Positions 28,545-37,783 of a stretch of 64,000 nucleotides of DNA are shown in pieces (positions within the stretch are counted from its first letter, which is position 1; each line of letters starts with the position of its first letter). The notes beneath the pieces were generated by a model. It had not been told where the DNA came from. It worked only from the letters and a program-made list of their open reading frames with translations, and made no database searches. This stretch comes from Paracoccus sp. JM45 (GTDB taxonomy: Bacteria > Pseudomonadota > Alphaproteobacteria > Rhodobacterales > Rhodobacteraceae), in assembly GCF_003590715.1 (NCBI RefSeq), contig NZ_QQVY01000005.1:98255-162254 (forward strand), in the 5' to 3' direction. The translations under genes and the position numbers were made by a program.

Positions 28545-29470
28545 TTGATCACCGCCCGGGCAAACAGACCAATCCAGACCCCGTCAAGCCGCGGCGCGAT
28601 CCCGCACCTTCACGTCTGAAATACCGGCTTGAACGGATGTGGCTGAAGCCATTGTACCGCCGAACCCTTCGTGTCGGTCTTCCGGCCTTTCTGATCGCGA
28701 TGGTGGCAGGGATCTGGCTGTCGGATGAAGACAGACGTGCGATCCTGAAGGATGGTGTCACCTCGGTCGTGACACAAATCCAGAGCCGTGAAGAATTTCA
28801 GGTCCATAGCATGACGATCGAGGGTGCCTCGCCTGTGGTCGAACGTGCTGTGCAGGGAATGTTGCCGGTGGATCTTCCTGCCTCCAGCTTCGATATCAAC
28901 CTGCCTGCGCTGCGTATTCAGGTGATGCAGCTTGACGCGGTCGAAAGTATCGACCTGCGCGTCAAACCGGGTGGTGTTCTGTCCGCTGTCGTCAAAGAAC
29001 GCGTGCCGGCCATTTTGTGGCGCCGCACCCGCGGGATCGAGATTCTGGACCGTGGCGGCCATCGCGTCGCCAGCGTCACGTCACGCGAAGTTCGTCCCGA
29101 ACTGCCATTGATCTCTGGCGATGGGGCCGATCTAGTGACCGAAGAGGCGTTGAACCTGTTTGATGCCGCCGGTCCGATCCTGCCGCGTGTGCGTGGTCTG
29201 GTGCGGCGCAGTGAACGCCGCTGGGATCTGGTTCTGGATCACGGTCAGACGATAATGTTGCCTGCAAAAGGGGCAGTTGTGGCGTTGGAAGCCGCGATTG
29301 CCCTTGACCGGGCCGAAGATTTGCTGGCCCGTGACATCACCACTGTTGATCTGCGCGATCCGTCGCGTCCGGTTATGCGGCTGGGGCTGGATGCAAGAAA
29401 TACCATCCGTGATGCGCGCAGCCTGCCCGTTTTGGGGCCGGACGGCAATCCGGTTGACGATAAAACTTAA
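28532..29470 (+). CDS. ftsQ: Cell division protein FtsQ
   Basis: Bitopic divisome protein linking FtsB/FtsL to FtsK (312 aa). A basic cytoplasmic tail is followed by one helix at about residues 46-63. A POTRA domain then begins near FQVHSMTIEGAS and leads to the LDAVESIDLRVKPGGVLSAVVKERVPAILW segment, which is typical of FtsQ. The GTG start lies inside the end of ddl. A Pro/Arg-rich N-terminus is usual in this family. Confidence 0.93.
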   Translation: MSVVIDHRPGKQTNPDPVKPRRDPAPSRLKYRLERMWLKPLYRRTLRVGLPAFLIAMVAGIWLSDEDRRAILKDGVTSVVTQIQSREEFQVHSMTIEGASPVVERAVQGMLPVDLPASSFDINLPALRIQVMQLDAVESIDLRVKPGGVLSAVVKERVPAILWRRTRGIEILDRGGHRVASVTSREVRPELPLISGDGADLVTEEALNLFDAAGPILPRVRGLVRRSERRWDLVLDHGQTIMLPAKGAVVALEAAIALDRAEDLLARDITTVDLRDPSRPVMRLGLDARNTIRDARSLPVLGPDGNPVDDKT

Positions 29471-29500
29471 AGCTGACGGTCACATAGGGGGGACAGGCGA

Positions 29501-30835
29501 ATGGCGGATTTGTACCAGACACAGCGCGCGATGCGGAACATGCGTCGGGCCGCCCTGCAACGGGGTGTGATCGGTATTCTGGATATCGGCACGTCGAAAA
29601 TTGCCTGCCTTGTGTTGCGCTTTGACGGGACAGGGACGTTCCGTGAAACCGACGGCGTCGGGCCGATGGCAGGGCAGGTGAATTTTCGGGTAATCGGGGC
29701 GGCCTCGACACGGTCGCGCGGCATGCGTCGTGGTCAGATCGAGACGATGGCGGAAACTGAACGCGCCATTCGCACGGTCGTCGCTGCCGCGCAAAAGCTG
29801 GCGGGCGTCAGGATCGATCATGTGATTGCCTGCCTGTCGGGCGGTTCACCATCGTCCTATGGACTTGCCGGAGAAATTGATCTGGCTGCCGGAAAGGTGG
29901 CCGAACATGATGTGGCGCAGGTTCTTGCCGCATGCGAGGCCCCTGATTTTGGACGAGGGCGCGAAGTGTTGCACGCCCAGCCGGTTAATTTTGCGGTCGA
30001 TAACCGTTCCAGCCTTGCGGATCCGCGGGATCATGTCGGCAACAAGCTGTTCTGCGACATGCATGTTCTGACCGTAGATGGTGATGTGATGGGCAATCTT
30101 GTCCAATGTATCCGGCGCTGTGATCTGGAACTGGCGGGCATCGCCTCGGCGCCCTATGCCTCGGCCCGCGCCAGTCTGGTCGAGGATGAGCAAGAGTTGG
30201 GCGCTGCCTGCATTGACTTTGGCGGGGGCGGGACAGGCGTTTCGATCTTCATCAAAAAGCATATGATCTTTTCCGACCATGTGCCGATTGGCGGCAATCT
30301 GATCACACAGGATATCGCGCAGGGTCTTCGCGTGCCCTTGCCCGTGGCCGAACGGTTGAAAACCGTCAGCGGCGGGGTCGAGGCGACGGGGCAGGACGAC
30401 CGCGAGATGATCGATGTCGGCGGGAATACCGGTGATTGGGAAACCGACCGTCGCAGTGTCAGCCGTGCCGATGTCATCGGGGTTATGCGCCCGCGGGTCG
30501 AGGAAATCCTTGAAAATGCGCGCGAAGTTCTGGATGCGGCCGGTTTCGACTATATGCCCAGCCAGCAGATTGTCCTGACCGGTGGTGGCAGCCAGATCCC
30601 TGGCCTTGATGGTCTGGCCGCCCGTATTCTAGGTCCGAACATCCGCTGCGGACGCCCTTTGCGTATTGATGGTCTGGCGCATGAATTGACTGATCCAAGC
30701 TTTTCAAGCGCTGTCGGTCTGTCGCTTTTTGCGGCACATCCGCAGGACGAATGGTGGGATTTCGAAATGCCTGCCGACAACTATCCGGGGCGCAGTTTCC
30801 GGCGCGCCTATCGCTGGTTCAAGAACAACTGGTGA
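29501..30835 (+). CDS. ftsA: Cell division protein FtsA
   Basis: Actin-like ATPase that tethers FtsZ to the membrane (444 aa). The phosphate-1 motif is GILDIGTSKIACLV, phosphate-2 is CIDFGGGGTGVSIF, and the adenosine motif is VLTGGGSQIPGL. The C-terminal RRAYRWFKNNW is an amphipathic membrane-targeting helix. An in-frame Pro/Arg segment replaces nothing essential. It is separated from ftsZ by 224 bp that hold a long hairpin and possible promoter elements. Confidence 0.96.
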   Translation: MADLYQTQRAMRNMRRAALQRGVIGILDIGTSKIACLVLRFDGTGTFRETDGVGPMAGQVNFRVIGAASTRSRGMRRGQIETMAETERAIRTVVAAAQKLAGVRIDHVIACLSGGSPSSYGLAGEIDLAAGKVAEHDVAQVLAACEAPDFGRGREVLHAQPVNFAVDNRSSLADPRDHVGNKLFCDMHVLTVDGDVMGNLVQCIRRCDLELAGIASAPYASARASLVEDEQELGAACIDFGGGGTGVSIFIKKHMIFSDHVPIGGNLITQDIAQGLRVPLPVAERLKTVSGGVEATGQDDREMIDVGGNTGDWETDRRSVSRADVIGVMRPRVEEILENAREVLDAAGFDYMPSQQIVLTGGGSQIPGLDGLAARILGPNIRCGRPLRIDGLAHELTDPSFSSAVGLSLFAAHPQDEWWDFEMPADNYPGRSFRRAYRWFKNNW

Positions 30836-30850
30836 TCGAAAATACAGCAG

Positions 30851-30885
30851 GAATATGATGGGCGCGCAGGCTGCCCACCATATTC
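30851..30885 (+). other. Long hairpin in the ftsA-ftsZ gap
   Basis: A 13-bp stem with a single mismatch (30851-30863 with 30873-30885) closes a 9-nt loop, starting 15 bp after the ftsA stop. No T-run follows. It may protect or process the ftsZ message, or attenuate read-through. Confidence 0.65.
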
Positions 30886-30941
30886 TGTGGCATGGGCAAG
30901 ATGCCGCCGACATCTTGGCTGTTTGACGCCATATTTTGCGA

Positions 30942-31009
30942 ATTTACTGTGTTTTCTGGGTGACGGTTGGACTGTGAATGTTTACGATAGTCAGTAAATA
31001 CGGGGATTC
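30942..31009 (+). promoter_or_regulatory. Repeat-rich control region upstream of ftsZ
   Basis: ATTTACTG (30942-30949) and CAGTAAAT (30992-30999) form a perfect 8-bp inverted repeat 42 bp apart. A third TTTAC lies at 30981-30985. A GATTC at 31005-31009 is a GANTC site, the CcrM methylation sequence of alphaproteobacteria. TTGACG at 30923-30928 could serve as a -35 element, but I find no well-spaced -10. Confidence 0.4.
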
Positions 31010-31059
31010 GAGCGGGCAGCCCGCGCCCGATAACGAAGCAGCGATTACAGGCGGACACC

Positions 31060-32646
31060 ATGAACCTCAATCTGATGATGAATGACGAAGAAGAGCTGAA
31101 GCCACGCATCACCGTTTTCGGTGTCGGCGGGGCAGGCGGCAACGCGGTCAATAACATGATCCAGAAACAGCTTGATGGTGTCGAGTTCGTCGTTGCGAAC
31201 ACCGACGCGCAGGCGTTGCAGCAGTCCTTGGCCACCAACCGCGTCCAGATGGGACCGAAGGTCACCGAAGGTCTGGGTGCCGGCGCCAAGCCTTCGATCG
31301 GTGCAAAAGCGGCCGAGGAAACGATCGAGGATATCGTCGATCACCTGATGGGCGCGCATATGTGCTTTATCACCGGTGGTATGGGCGGCGGCACCGGCAC
31401 CGGTGCAGCACCGATTATCGCGCAAGCCGCGCGTGAAATGGGTATCCTGACGGTGGGTGTCGTCACCAAACCGTTCCAGTTCGAAGGCACCAAGCGGATG
31501 CGTCAGGCCGAGGAGGGCGTTGAAGCCCTGCAAAAGGTCGTCGATACGCTGATCATCATTCCGAACCAGAACCTGTTCCGTCTGGCAAACGAAAAGACGA
31601 CCTTCACCGAAGCCTTCGCCATGGCCGATGACGTGCTTTATCAGGGTGTTAAAGGCGTGACCGACCTGATGGTCCGTCCGGGCCTGATCAACCTCGACTT
31701 TGCCGATGTTCGTGCCGTGATGGACGAAATGGGCAAGGCGATGATGGGAACCGGCGAAGCCTCGGGCGAAAACCGTGCACAGGAAGCGGCAGAACGCGCC
31801 ATCGCGAACCCGCTGCTGGACGAAATCAGCCTGAACGGCGCCCGTGGTGTTCTGATCAACATCACTGGCGGTTATGACATGACGCTGTTCGAACTTGACG
31901 AAGCGGCCAATGTCATCCGTGACAAAGTCGACAGTGACGCCAATATCATCGTGGGTTCGACTTTGGACCCCGATATGGATGGCAACATCCGCGTGTCGGT
32001 CGTGGCAACGGGCATCGACGCGGCTGCCGCCGTGGCCGAAGTTCCTTCGCCCCGCCGCAGCATGGCTGCTCCGCTGACCCAGAATCCGGTTGTCGGTTCG
32101 CAGGCCGAGGCAGAGCCGCAGATGCCGCAGCGCCGCGTGACCCCGCCGGTCGCCCGTGCGGAACCGGCAGCACCCCAAGCACCTGCCGCCCAGACCGAAG
32201 AAGATATGCCCCAACCGGCATATCAGCCCAAGGATAGCGCGCGTCAGGCACCTGCTGCCCGTATCGAAGACGACGCATCGGCCTTTGTTGCGCCCCGCGC
32301 GCCGCAAGCCCGTGCAGGTCAGCCCGCCCCCGAGGTGATGGATCGTCTGCGCCGCGCCGTGGACAACCATAACCAGACGGGTCGCGCATCGGGCCAACCG
32401 GCACCGCAACCCCAACAAGCCCCCGGCGCCAGCCGGATGAGCGGCTTGGGTCGTATGCTGGAACGGATGGCTGGCCATGGCGATCAGGCGCAAAAGCCGT
32501 CATCGGCTTCGATCGCAGAACGCGTGAATGAACGTGTTGCCGTGCGTGCGCGCCAGCAGGATACCGACTTTGACGATCTGGCCAGCCCGGATGACAGTCA
32601 GGAAAATGTCGAGATTCCGGCCTTCCTGCGTCGTCAAGCCAACTAA
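31060..32646 (+). CDS. ftsZ: Cell division protein FtsZ
   Basis: Tubulin-like GTPase that forms the division ring (528 aa). The G-box is [13 protein letters not shown] (about residues 106-118), and the T7 loop is [11 protein letters not shown]. The polymerising domain ends near residue 330. A long Pro/Ala/Gln-rich linker of about 170 residues follows, then the conserved C-terminal peptide [12 protein letters not shown] that binds FtsA. The length with this long linker is normal for Rhodobacteraceae. A terminator follows the stop. Confidence 0.98.
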   Translation: MNLNLMMNDEEELKPRITVFGVGGAGGNAVNNMIQKQLDGVEFVVANTDAQALQQSLATNRVQMGPKVTEGLGAGAKPSIGAKAAEETIEDIVDHLMGAHMCFITGGMGGGTGTGAAPIIAQAAREMGILTVGVVTKPFQFEGTKRMRQAEEGVEALQKVVDTLIIIPNQNLFRLANEKTTFTEAFAMADDVLYQGVKGVTDLMVRPGLINLDFADVRAVMDEMGKAMMGTGEASGENRAQEAAERAIANPLLDEISLNGARGVLINITGGYDMTLFELDEAANVIRDKVDSDANIIVGSTLDPDMDGNIRVSVVATGIDAAAAVAEVPSPRRSMAAPLTQNPVVGSQAEAEPQMPQRRVTPPVARAEPAAPQAPAAQTEEDMPQPAYQPKDSARQAPAARIEDDASAFVAPRAPQARAGQPAPEVMDRLRRAVDNHNQTGRASGQPAPQPQQAPGASRMSGLGRMLERMAGHGDQAQKPSSASIAERVNERVAVRARQQDTDFDDLASPDDSQENVEIPAFLRRQAN

Positions 32647-32680
32647 GGCCGATCACGAAACTGACATATATCTATGTGAA

Positions 32681-32705
32681 GGGGTCGCCTTGTGCGGCCT
32701 CTTTT
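32681..32705 (+). terminator. Intrinsic terminator after ftsZ
   Basis: An 8-bp stem (32681-32688 with 32694-32701, two G-U pairs) with a CTTGT loop is followed by TTTT, 35 bp after ftsZ. Confidence 0.75.
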
Positions 32706-32872
32706 ATTATAAAAAGCAATAGATTACGCCGCCATTTGCGGGCAGTGTGTCACGAAGCCTGTCTAATGTTTCACCCCGTTACAAAACGTTAATTGAATGC
32801 TTTCGCGTCTGATCCTAGCTGGAATAACACAAGGCCATCAGGGCCGGAAAAAGAAGTGAAGGCAGGCATATC

Positions 32873-33817
32873 ATGCAGGCGACGTTAAAAGATAAGGTGA
32901 CATTTACCGGCGTAGGTCTCCACTCGGGGGCTGCAGCCCGTCTTGTGATTCACCCCGCTCCGGTCGGTCATGGTATCATTTTCCGCCGCATCGATCTGGT
33001 GCCTGCCGTGGATATTCCTGCCATCTGGCATATGGTGACGCCATCGCCGCTTTGCACGTTGATGGACAACGGGCAGGGCGTGACCCTGTCGACGGTCGAG
33101 CATGTGATGGCTGCACTGGCTGGTACGGGCATCCATAACGCGCTGATCACCGTCGACGGCCCCGAAGTTCCTATTCTTGACGGATCTGCCGCACCCTTCG
33201 TCGATGCAATCATGGATGCAGGCATCCAGCGCCAGAAGGCAACGTTGCGCGCCATCCGCGTTTTGCGCACGGTCGAGGTGCGTCACGGTGATGCATTCGC
33301 CCGTCTTAGCCCCGCCGACCATCTGGAAATCGATTTCCAGATCGATTTTACCGATGCCGCTATCGGTCATCAGGAAAAGCGTCTGGATATGGCCAACGGT
33401 GCCTTCCTGCGCGAACTGGCTGACAGCCGCACCTTCTGCCGGGCTGCTGATGTTGAAATGATGCGCCAGAATGGTCTGGCCCTCGGCGGTACCTATATGA
33501 ATGCTGTGGTTGTTGATGGCGCGAATGTGCTGTCACCCGGCGGTCTGCGCCATCAGGACGAAGCTGTGCGCCATAAAATGCTGGACGCCACCGGCGATCT
33601 GGCACTGGCAGGGGCGCCCTTGCGGGCACGCTATACCGGTCATCGCGCCGGTCACGCGATGACGAACCGTCTGCTGCGGGCTTTGTTCGCCGATCCGGCT
33701 GCATGGACGTGGGAAGATTGCACCCCCGATCTGGAAGATCGTCTGCCGGGTGCCCGCATCACGGAACATATGCTTGCGGCGAATGAATTGGCTGCATTGT
33801 CTTTTGCAGCTGAATAA
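32873..33817 (+). CDS. lpxC: UDP-3-O-acyl-N-acetylglucosamine deacetylase LpxC
   Basis: Zinc deacetylase of the committed step of lipid A synthesis (314 aa). The first zinc histidine is in STVEHVMAALAG. The other ligands are in DEAVRHKMLDATGDLALAG, and the catalytic histidine is in YTGHRAGHAMTN. The opening TLKDKVTFTGVGLHSG is typical. It has its own 226-bp upstream gap after the ftsZ terminator, so a separate promoter is likely; TTGAAT at 32793 is a possible -35. Confidence 0.97.
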   Translation: MQATLKDKVTFTGVGLHSGAAARLVIHPAPVGHGIIFRRIDLVPAVDIPAIWHMVTPSPLCTLMDNGQGVTLSTVEHVMAALAGTGIHNALITVDGPEVPILDGSAAPFVDAIMDAGIQRQKATLRAIRVLRTVEVRHGDAFARLSPADHLEIDFQIDFTDAAIGHQEKRLDMANGAFLRELADSRTFCRAADVEMMRQNGLALGGTYMNAVVVDGANVLSPGGLRHQDEAVRHKMLDATGDLALAGAPLRARYTGHRAGHAMTNRLLRALFADPAAWTWEDCTPDLEDRLPGARITEHMLAANELAALSFAAE

Positions 33818-33824
33818 AAACGAT

Positions 33825-33876
33825 TGCGTGGCCTTTCCGGACAGCTTCCTTGGTAGCATCACGGGAAAGCCACGCA
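33825..33876 (+). other. Intercistronic hairpin between lpxC and bamD
   Basis: TGCGTGGC plus TTTCC (33825-33838, one bulged C) pairs with GGAAAGCCACGCA (33864-33876), giving a 13-bp stem with a 25-nt loop. It starts 7 bp after lpxC and has no T-run. Confidence 0.6.
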
Positions 33877-33985
33877 GAATTCAACGGATTGCCATTTTGC
33901 GCCCCCTGATGTTCTGTGCTAGGAGGTGCCTGCAGCGCAGCCTTTCAGGGGCGGCCGCACGGCAGAATCGTAGGGCAGGATAAAG

Positions 33986-34834
33986 ATGGCGGGCTCGAAA
34001 ATTTCGGCTTCGGTGATGGCTGTGGTGCTGTCGGGCTTTGTTCTTTCGGGTTGCGCAGGCAATCGTCAGGACGCCCAGAAACAGAACCTCGACCGTTTTA
34101 CTGCAGAAGAAATCTATAAACGCGGAGAGTTCGAGCTGGAAAACAGCGGCGAACCCGAAGACGCGGTCTTTTATTTCAGTGAAATCGAACGGCTTTATCC
34201 CTATTCGGAATGGGCCAAGCGTGCGCTGATCATGCAGGCCTATGGCAATCACAAAGCCAAGAATTACGAAGAGGCACGGGGTGCCGCGCAACGCTTTCTG
34301 GATACCTATCCGGGGGATGAGGACGCGGCCTATGCCCAGTATCTGCTGGCTTTGTCCTATTATGACCAGATCGACGATGTGGGCCGTGACCAGGGTCTGA
34401 CGTTCCAGGCGCTGCAAAGCTTGCGTACGGTGATCGAACAATATCCCGACAGCGAATATGCACGCAGTGCGATCCTGAAATTCGATCTGGCCTTTGACCA
34501 CCTTGCCGCCAAGGAAATGGAAATCGGTCGCTATTACCTGAAGCGCGGACAATATACCGCCGCTGTGAACCGTTTCCGCGTTGTGGTCGAGGAATTCCAG
34601 ACGACAACCCAGACCCCCGAGGCATTGCTGCGTCTGGTCGAATCCTATCTGGCACTTGGCCTGATCGACGAGGCACAGACGGCTGGCGCAATTCTGGGGC
34701 ATAACTTCCAGTCCTCGCCTTTCTACGAGGATGCGTTCCGTCAACTTCGCGGGCGTGGTCTGAAGGCCGAAGCCAAAGGCGACAGCTGGCTGACGAATGT
34801 TTACCGCCAAACCATTCAAGGGAGATGGCTGTAG
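33986..34834 (+). CDS. bamD: Outer membrane assembly lipoprotein BamD
   Basis: Lipoprotein of the BAM complex that inserts beta-barrel proteins in the outer membrane (282 aa). The lipobox LSGC places the acylated cysteine at residue 23. Five TPR-like repeats follow, starting at AEEIYKRGEFELENSGEPEDAV and including the conserved LYPYSEWAKRA and QFQ-like RFRVVVEEFQTT segments. The stop lies 39 bp before recN. Confidence 0.95.
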   Translation: MAGSKISASVMAVVLSGFVLSGCAGNRQDAQKQNLDRFTAEEIYKRGEFELENSGEPEDAVFYFSEIERLYPYSEWAKRALIMQAYGNHKAKNYEEARGAAQRFLDTYPGDEDAAYAQYLLALSYYDQIDDVGRDQGLTFQALQSLRTVIEQYPDSEYARSAILKFDLAFDHLAAKEMEIGRYYLKRGQYTAAVNRFRVVVEEFQTTTQTPEALLRLVESYLALGLIDEAQTAGAILGHNFQSSPFYEDAFRQLRGRGLKAEAKGDSWLTNVYRQTIQGRWL

Positions 34835-34873
34835 CCCCCGGGCCTTTCGGTCATGGGCGCGGCCTGAATTTGC

Positions 34874-36520
34874 ATGCTCCGATCGCTTGATATCCGCAAT
34901 ATGCTGCTGATCGACCGTTTGGAGCTGGGCTTTGGCCCGGGTCTGAACGTGCTGACCGGCGAAACGGGTGCCGGTAAATCCATTCTGCTGGATTGCCTTG
35001 GTTTTGTGCTGGGATGGCGCAGTCGTGCCGATCTGGTCCGCCAAGGTGCGACGCAGGGCGAGGTTCTGGCGGTTTTCGATCTGCCCGCGGACCATCCTGC
35101 GCGCGCTGTCCTGACCGAGGCGGGTATTACCACCGAAGAGGACGAATTGATCCTGCGTCGGGTGAATACCCTGGACGGGCGCAAGACCGGCTGGGTAAAT
35201 GACCGGCGCGTTTCCGGTGAGGTGCTGCGTAAGCTGTCGGAAACACTGGTCGAATTGCACGGTCAGCATGATGATCGCGGGCTGCTGAACCCGCGTGGGC
35301 ACCGGTCATTGCTGGATGCCTTCGGGGTCATTGATACCAAACCCGTTCGTCAGGCATGGGTGAAACGACGCGAGGCCGCGCAGGCATTGGCGCAGGCCGA
35401 AGCCGCCCTTGAAGCCGCCCGTCAGGAAGAAGAGTTCCTGCGTCACGCAGTCGCCGAGATCGAGAAACTGGCACCGGCACCCGGTGAGGAACAGCAGTTG
35501 GACGTCTCGCGTCGTCAGATGCAGGGTGCCGAACGTATTCGCGATGACGTCATCCGCGCTTTGCAAATGCTTGGGGGGACCGGCGCAGAACAGGCGATGG
35601 TCGATGCGGGGCGTTGGCTGGAAGGCGTTTCCGACCATGCCGAAGGGCGGCTGGATGAACCACTAGCGGCACTGTCACGTGCGCTGATCGAATTGGGCGA
35701 TGCCACACGCGGTATCGAGGATACGCTGACAGCGCTGGATTTCGACCCTTCCGCGTTAGAGGCGACCGAAGAACGGTTGTTCGCGTTGCGCGCTTTGGCC
35801 CGCAAGCACGGCGTTCTGGCCGATGATCTGGCTGATCTTGGCAAGGAACTGGGCATCCGGCTGAACCACATCGACGCCGGAGAGGCGCAGATTGGCACCC
35901 TGCGTGCCGATGCCCGCGCGGCGGATCAGGCCTTCGATGAGGCCGCTGCCCAGCTGACAGCGACCCGTGTCAAGGCTGCCAAGCAGCTGGATAAGGCGGT
36001 CACCTCTGAACTGGTGCCGTTGAAAATGGATCGTGCCGTTTTCGAAACCCGCATCACCGAAGCTGACGCGGGGCCGGATGGCCGTGACATGGTCGCCTTT
36101 ACCGTTGCCACCAACCCCGGCGCGCCATCGGGACCTTTGGACAAGATTGCCTCGGGCGGGGAATTGTCACGGTTCCTGTTGGCGCTGAAGGTCTGTCTGG
36201 CACGTGGCAATGATGCGTTGGTCATGATCTTCGACGAAATCGACCGCGGTGTCGGCGGGGCGACCGCAGATGCCGTCGGGCGCCGTTTGCAGGCATTGGC
36301 GGCGGGGTCGCAAGTTCTGGTTATCACCCATTCGCCACAGGTCGCGGCCCTTGGCGCAGTGCATTTCCGCGTGGCCAAGTCTGTAACCAAAGGTATGACC
36401 ACCTCGAACGTTGTGGCCTTGTCCATGGATGAACGCACCGCCGAGATTGCCAGAATGCTGTCAGGTGATCGCGTGACCGATGCGGCAACCGATGCAGCCC
36501 GAGCATTGCTGGCCGGTTAG
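34874..36520 (+). CDS. recN: DNA repair protein RecN
   Basis: SMC-like ATPase of double-strand break repair (548 aa). Walker A is TGETGAGKSILLDCLGF near residues 28-44. A coiled coil rich in Ala/Glu/Arg spans the middle. The ABC signature is ASGGELSRFLLALK, Walker B is VMIFDEIDRGVGG, and a VITHSPQVAALG switch follows. The stop TAG overlaps the convergent small gene in TTAG. No LexA box was identified. Confidence 0.96.
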   Translation: MLRSLDIRNMLLIDRLELGFGPGLNVLTGETGAGKSILLDCLGFVLGWRSRADLVRQGATQGEVLAVFDLPADHPARAVLTEAGITTEEDELILRRVNTLDGRKTGWVNDRRVSGEVLRKLSETLVELHGQHDDRGLLNPRGHRSLLDAFGVIDTKPVRQAWVKRREAAQALAQAEAALEAARQEEEFLRHAVAEIEKLAPAPGEEQQLDVSRRQMQGAERIRDDVIRALQMLGGTGAEQAMVDAGRWLEGVSDHAEGRLDEPLAALSRALIELGDATRGIEDTLTALDFDPSALEATEERLFALRALARKHGVLADDLADLGKELGIRLNHIDAGEAQIGTLRADARAADQAFDEAAAQLTATRVKAAKQLDKAVTSELVPLKMDRAVFETRITEADAGPDGRDMVAFTVATNPGAPSGPLDKIASGGELSRFLLALKVCLARGNDALVMIFDEIDRGVGGATADAVGRRLQALAAGSQVLVITHSPQVAALGAVHFRVAKSVTKGMTTSNVVALSMDERTAEIARMLSGDRVTDAATDAARALLAG

Positions 36521-36825
36521 TGGCCGGCCTGCGGAAGCGGGCGCAGGATCGAGAGGATACGTCCAGTTTTTCTGTCGATCCGCACCAGATGACCGGAAAC
36601 AACCGCATAGCTGCTGCCCCTGAGTTCTGAGCCCAAGCCATAGGTCCCGGGATTTCCGATCACTGTCACCTGTGCAGGGGCAGGGACGTCGCCAATGACA
36701 GGCCGTTCCCTGACGGGTTTTGCCACGACCTCGGTTACGCGCATCGAATCGGGCATCGAGGCCGAAAGCGAGGCAATGCCCAGCCCTGCCATCATCGCTG
36801 CCACTAAAATCCGACGCCCGTTCAT
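36517..36825 (-). CDS. Small secreted hypothetical protein
   Basis: A 102-residue protein with a signal peptide (basic RR, hydrophobic AAMMAGLGIASLSAS) and a mature part of about 75 residues. The mature part ends in YAVVSGHLVRIDRKTGRILSILRPL, which looks like a short beta-structured periplasmic domain. I do not recognise a named family. It converges on recN with a 4-bp stop overlap and stands alone on the minus strand. The reading frame and composition support a real gene. Confidence 0.65.
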   Translation of the reverse strand: MNGRRILVAAMMAGLGIASLSASMPDSMRVTEVVAKPVRERPVIGDVPAPAQVTVIGNPGTYGLGSELRGSSYAVVSGHLVRIDRKTGRILSILRPLPQAGH

Positions 36826-36913
36826 CTTGCCATTCCTTGGTCACCTTGCATTCATCGGCTTAACCGTAGGCAGGGGCACGGGTTCCGTTTACTGCGACAA
36901 TGCTGGATCGTTT

Positions 36914-37783
36914 TTACGTGTTCCGTTGTGTAAAACGAGGCAGCATGGCAGAAAAGTCACGGCCTCTACCATCCTCATCCTCGACAAAGCTGTGATACAG
37001 CTGGCGGGCCAGCGCGCCCATCGGGGTATCTGCATTGGCGGAATCCGCTGCCTGCTGTGACAGGTTCAGATCCTTAAGCATCAGTTCGGCGGCAAAGCCC
37101 GGGGTGTAATTGTTATCCGCTGGCGATTTAGGGCCAACACCGGGGGCAGGGCAATAGGTATTCACGCTCCAACTGCTGCCCGAACTGGTCGAGACAACAT
37201 CGAACATTTTCTGTCGATCAAGGCCCAGCTTGTCGGCCAGTGCAAAAGCCTCGCAGGTGGCGATCATTGTGACGCCAAGGATCATATTGTTACAGATCTT
37301 GGCGGATTGACCTGCACCGCTGTCGCCGCAATGCACGGTTTTTTGGCCCATGATATCCAACAGCGGCACGACCTTGGCAAAAGCATCATCGGGACCGCCG
37401 ACCATAAAGGTCAATGTTCCTGCCTGTGCGCCGCCGATTCCACCAGAAACAGGCGCATCAAGCGCAGCCAGACCAGCCAAGCGGGCCTGATCGGCCACAG
37501 CTTTGGCGCTGTCGACATCGACGGTCGAACAATCGCACAGCACGGCACCTTGCTTCATGGCTGGGATAATGCTGGCCGCGACATCCCGCAGGATCTGGCC
37601 GTTGGGCAGCATGGTCACGACAACATCGACCTCGGTGACAGCGGCCTCGGCACTGTCGGCGGCGGTCACGCCGACCGGCATGGGCGCGGCGGTGTCAAAG
37701 CCGGTAACATCATGGCCCGCAGCAGCAAGATTGGCCGCCATGGGCCCGCCCATATTCCCCAAACCGATAAAGCCGATTTTCAT
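36914..37783 (-). CDS. mmsB: 3-hydroxyisobutyrate dehydrogenase
   Basis: NAD-dependent enzyme of valine breakdown that oxidises 3-hydroxyisobutyrate to methylmalonate semialdehyde (289 aa). The nucleotide loop is GFIGLGNMGGPMA. The substrate motif is DAPVSGGIGGAQAGTL, and the catalytic lysine is in GAGQSAKICNNM. The ATG at 37783 has GGAGAG upstream. It overlaps the preceding hydrolase gene by 4 bp and is the last gene of the acyl-CoA dehydrogenase operon. Confidence 0.94.
   Translation of the reverse strand: MKIGFIGLGNMGGPMAANLAAAGHDVTGFDTAAPMPVGVTAADSAEAAVTEVDVVVTMLPNGQILRDVAASIIPAMKQGAVLCDCSTVDVDSAKAVADQARLAGLAALDAPVSGGIGGAQAGTLTFMVGGPDDAFAKVVPLLDIMGQKTVHCGDSGAGQSAKICNNMILGVTMIATCEAFALADKLGLDRQKMFDVVSTSSGSSWSVNTYCPAPGVGPKSPADNNYTPGFAAELMLKDLNLSQQAADSANADTPMGALARQLYHSFVEDEDGRGRDFSAMLPRFTQRNT

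Noticed and set aside
31045..32493. Minus-strand 482-codon frame opposite ftsZ
   Set aside because: Antisense to ftsZ, with no motif and no ribosome site.
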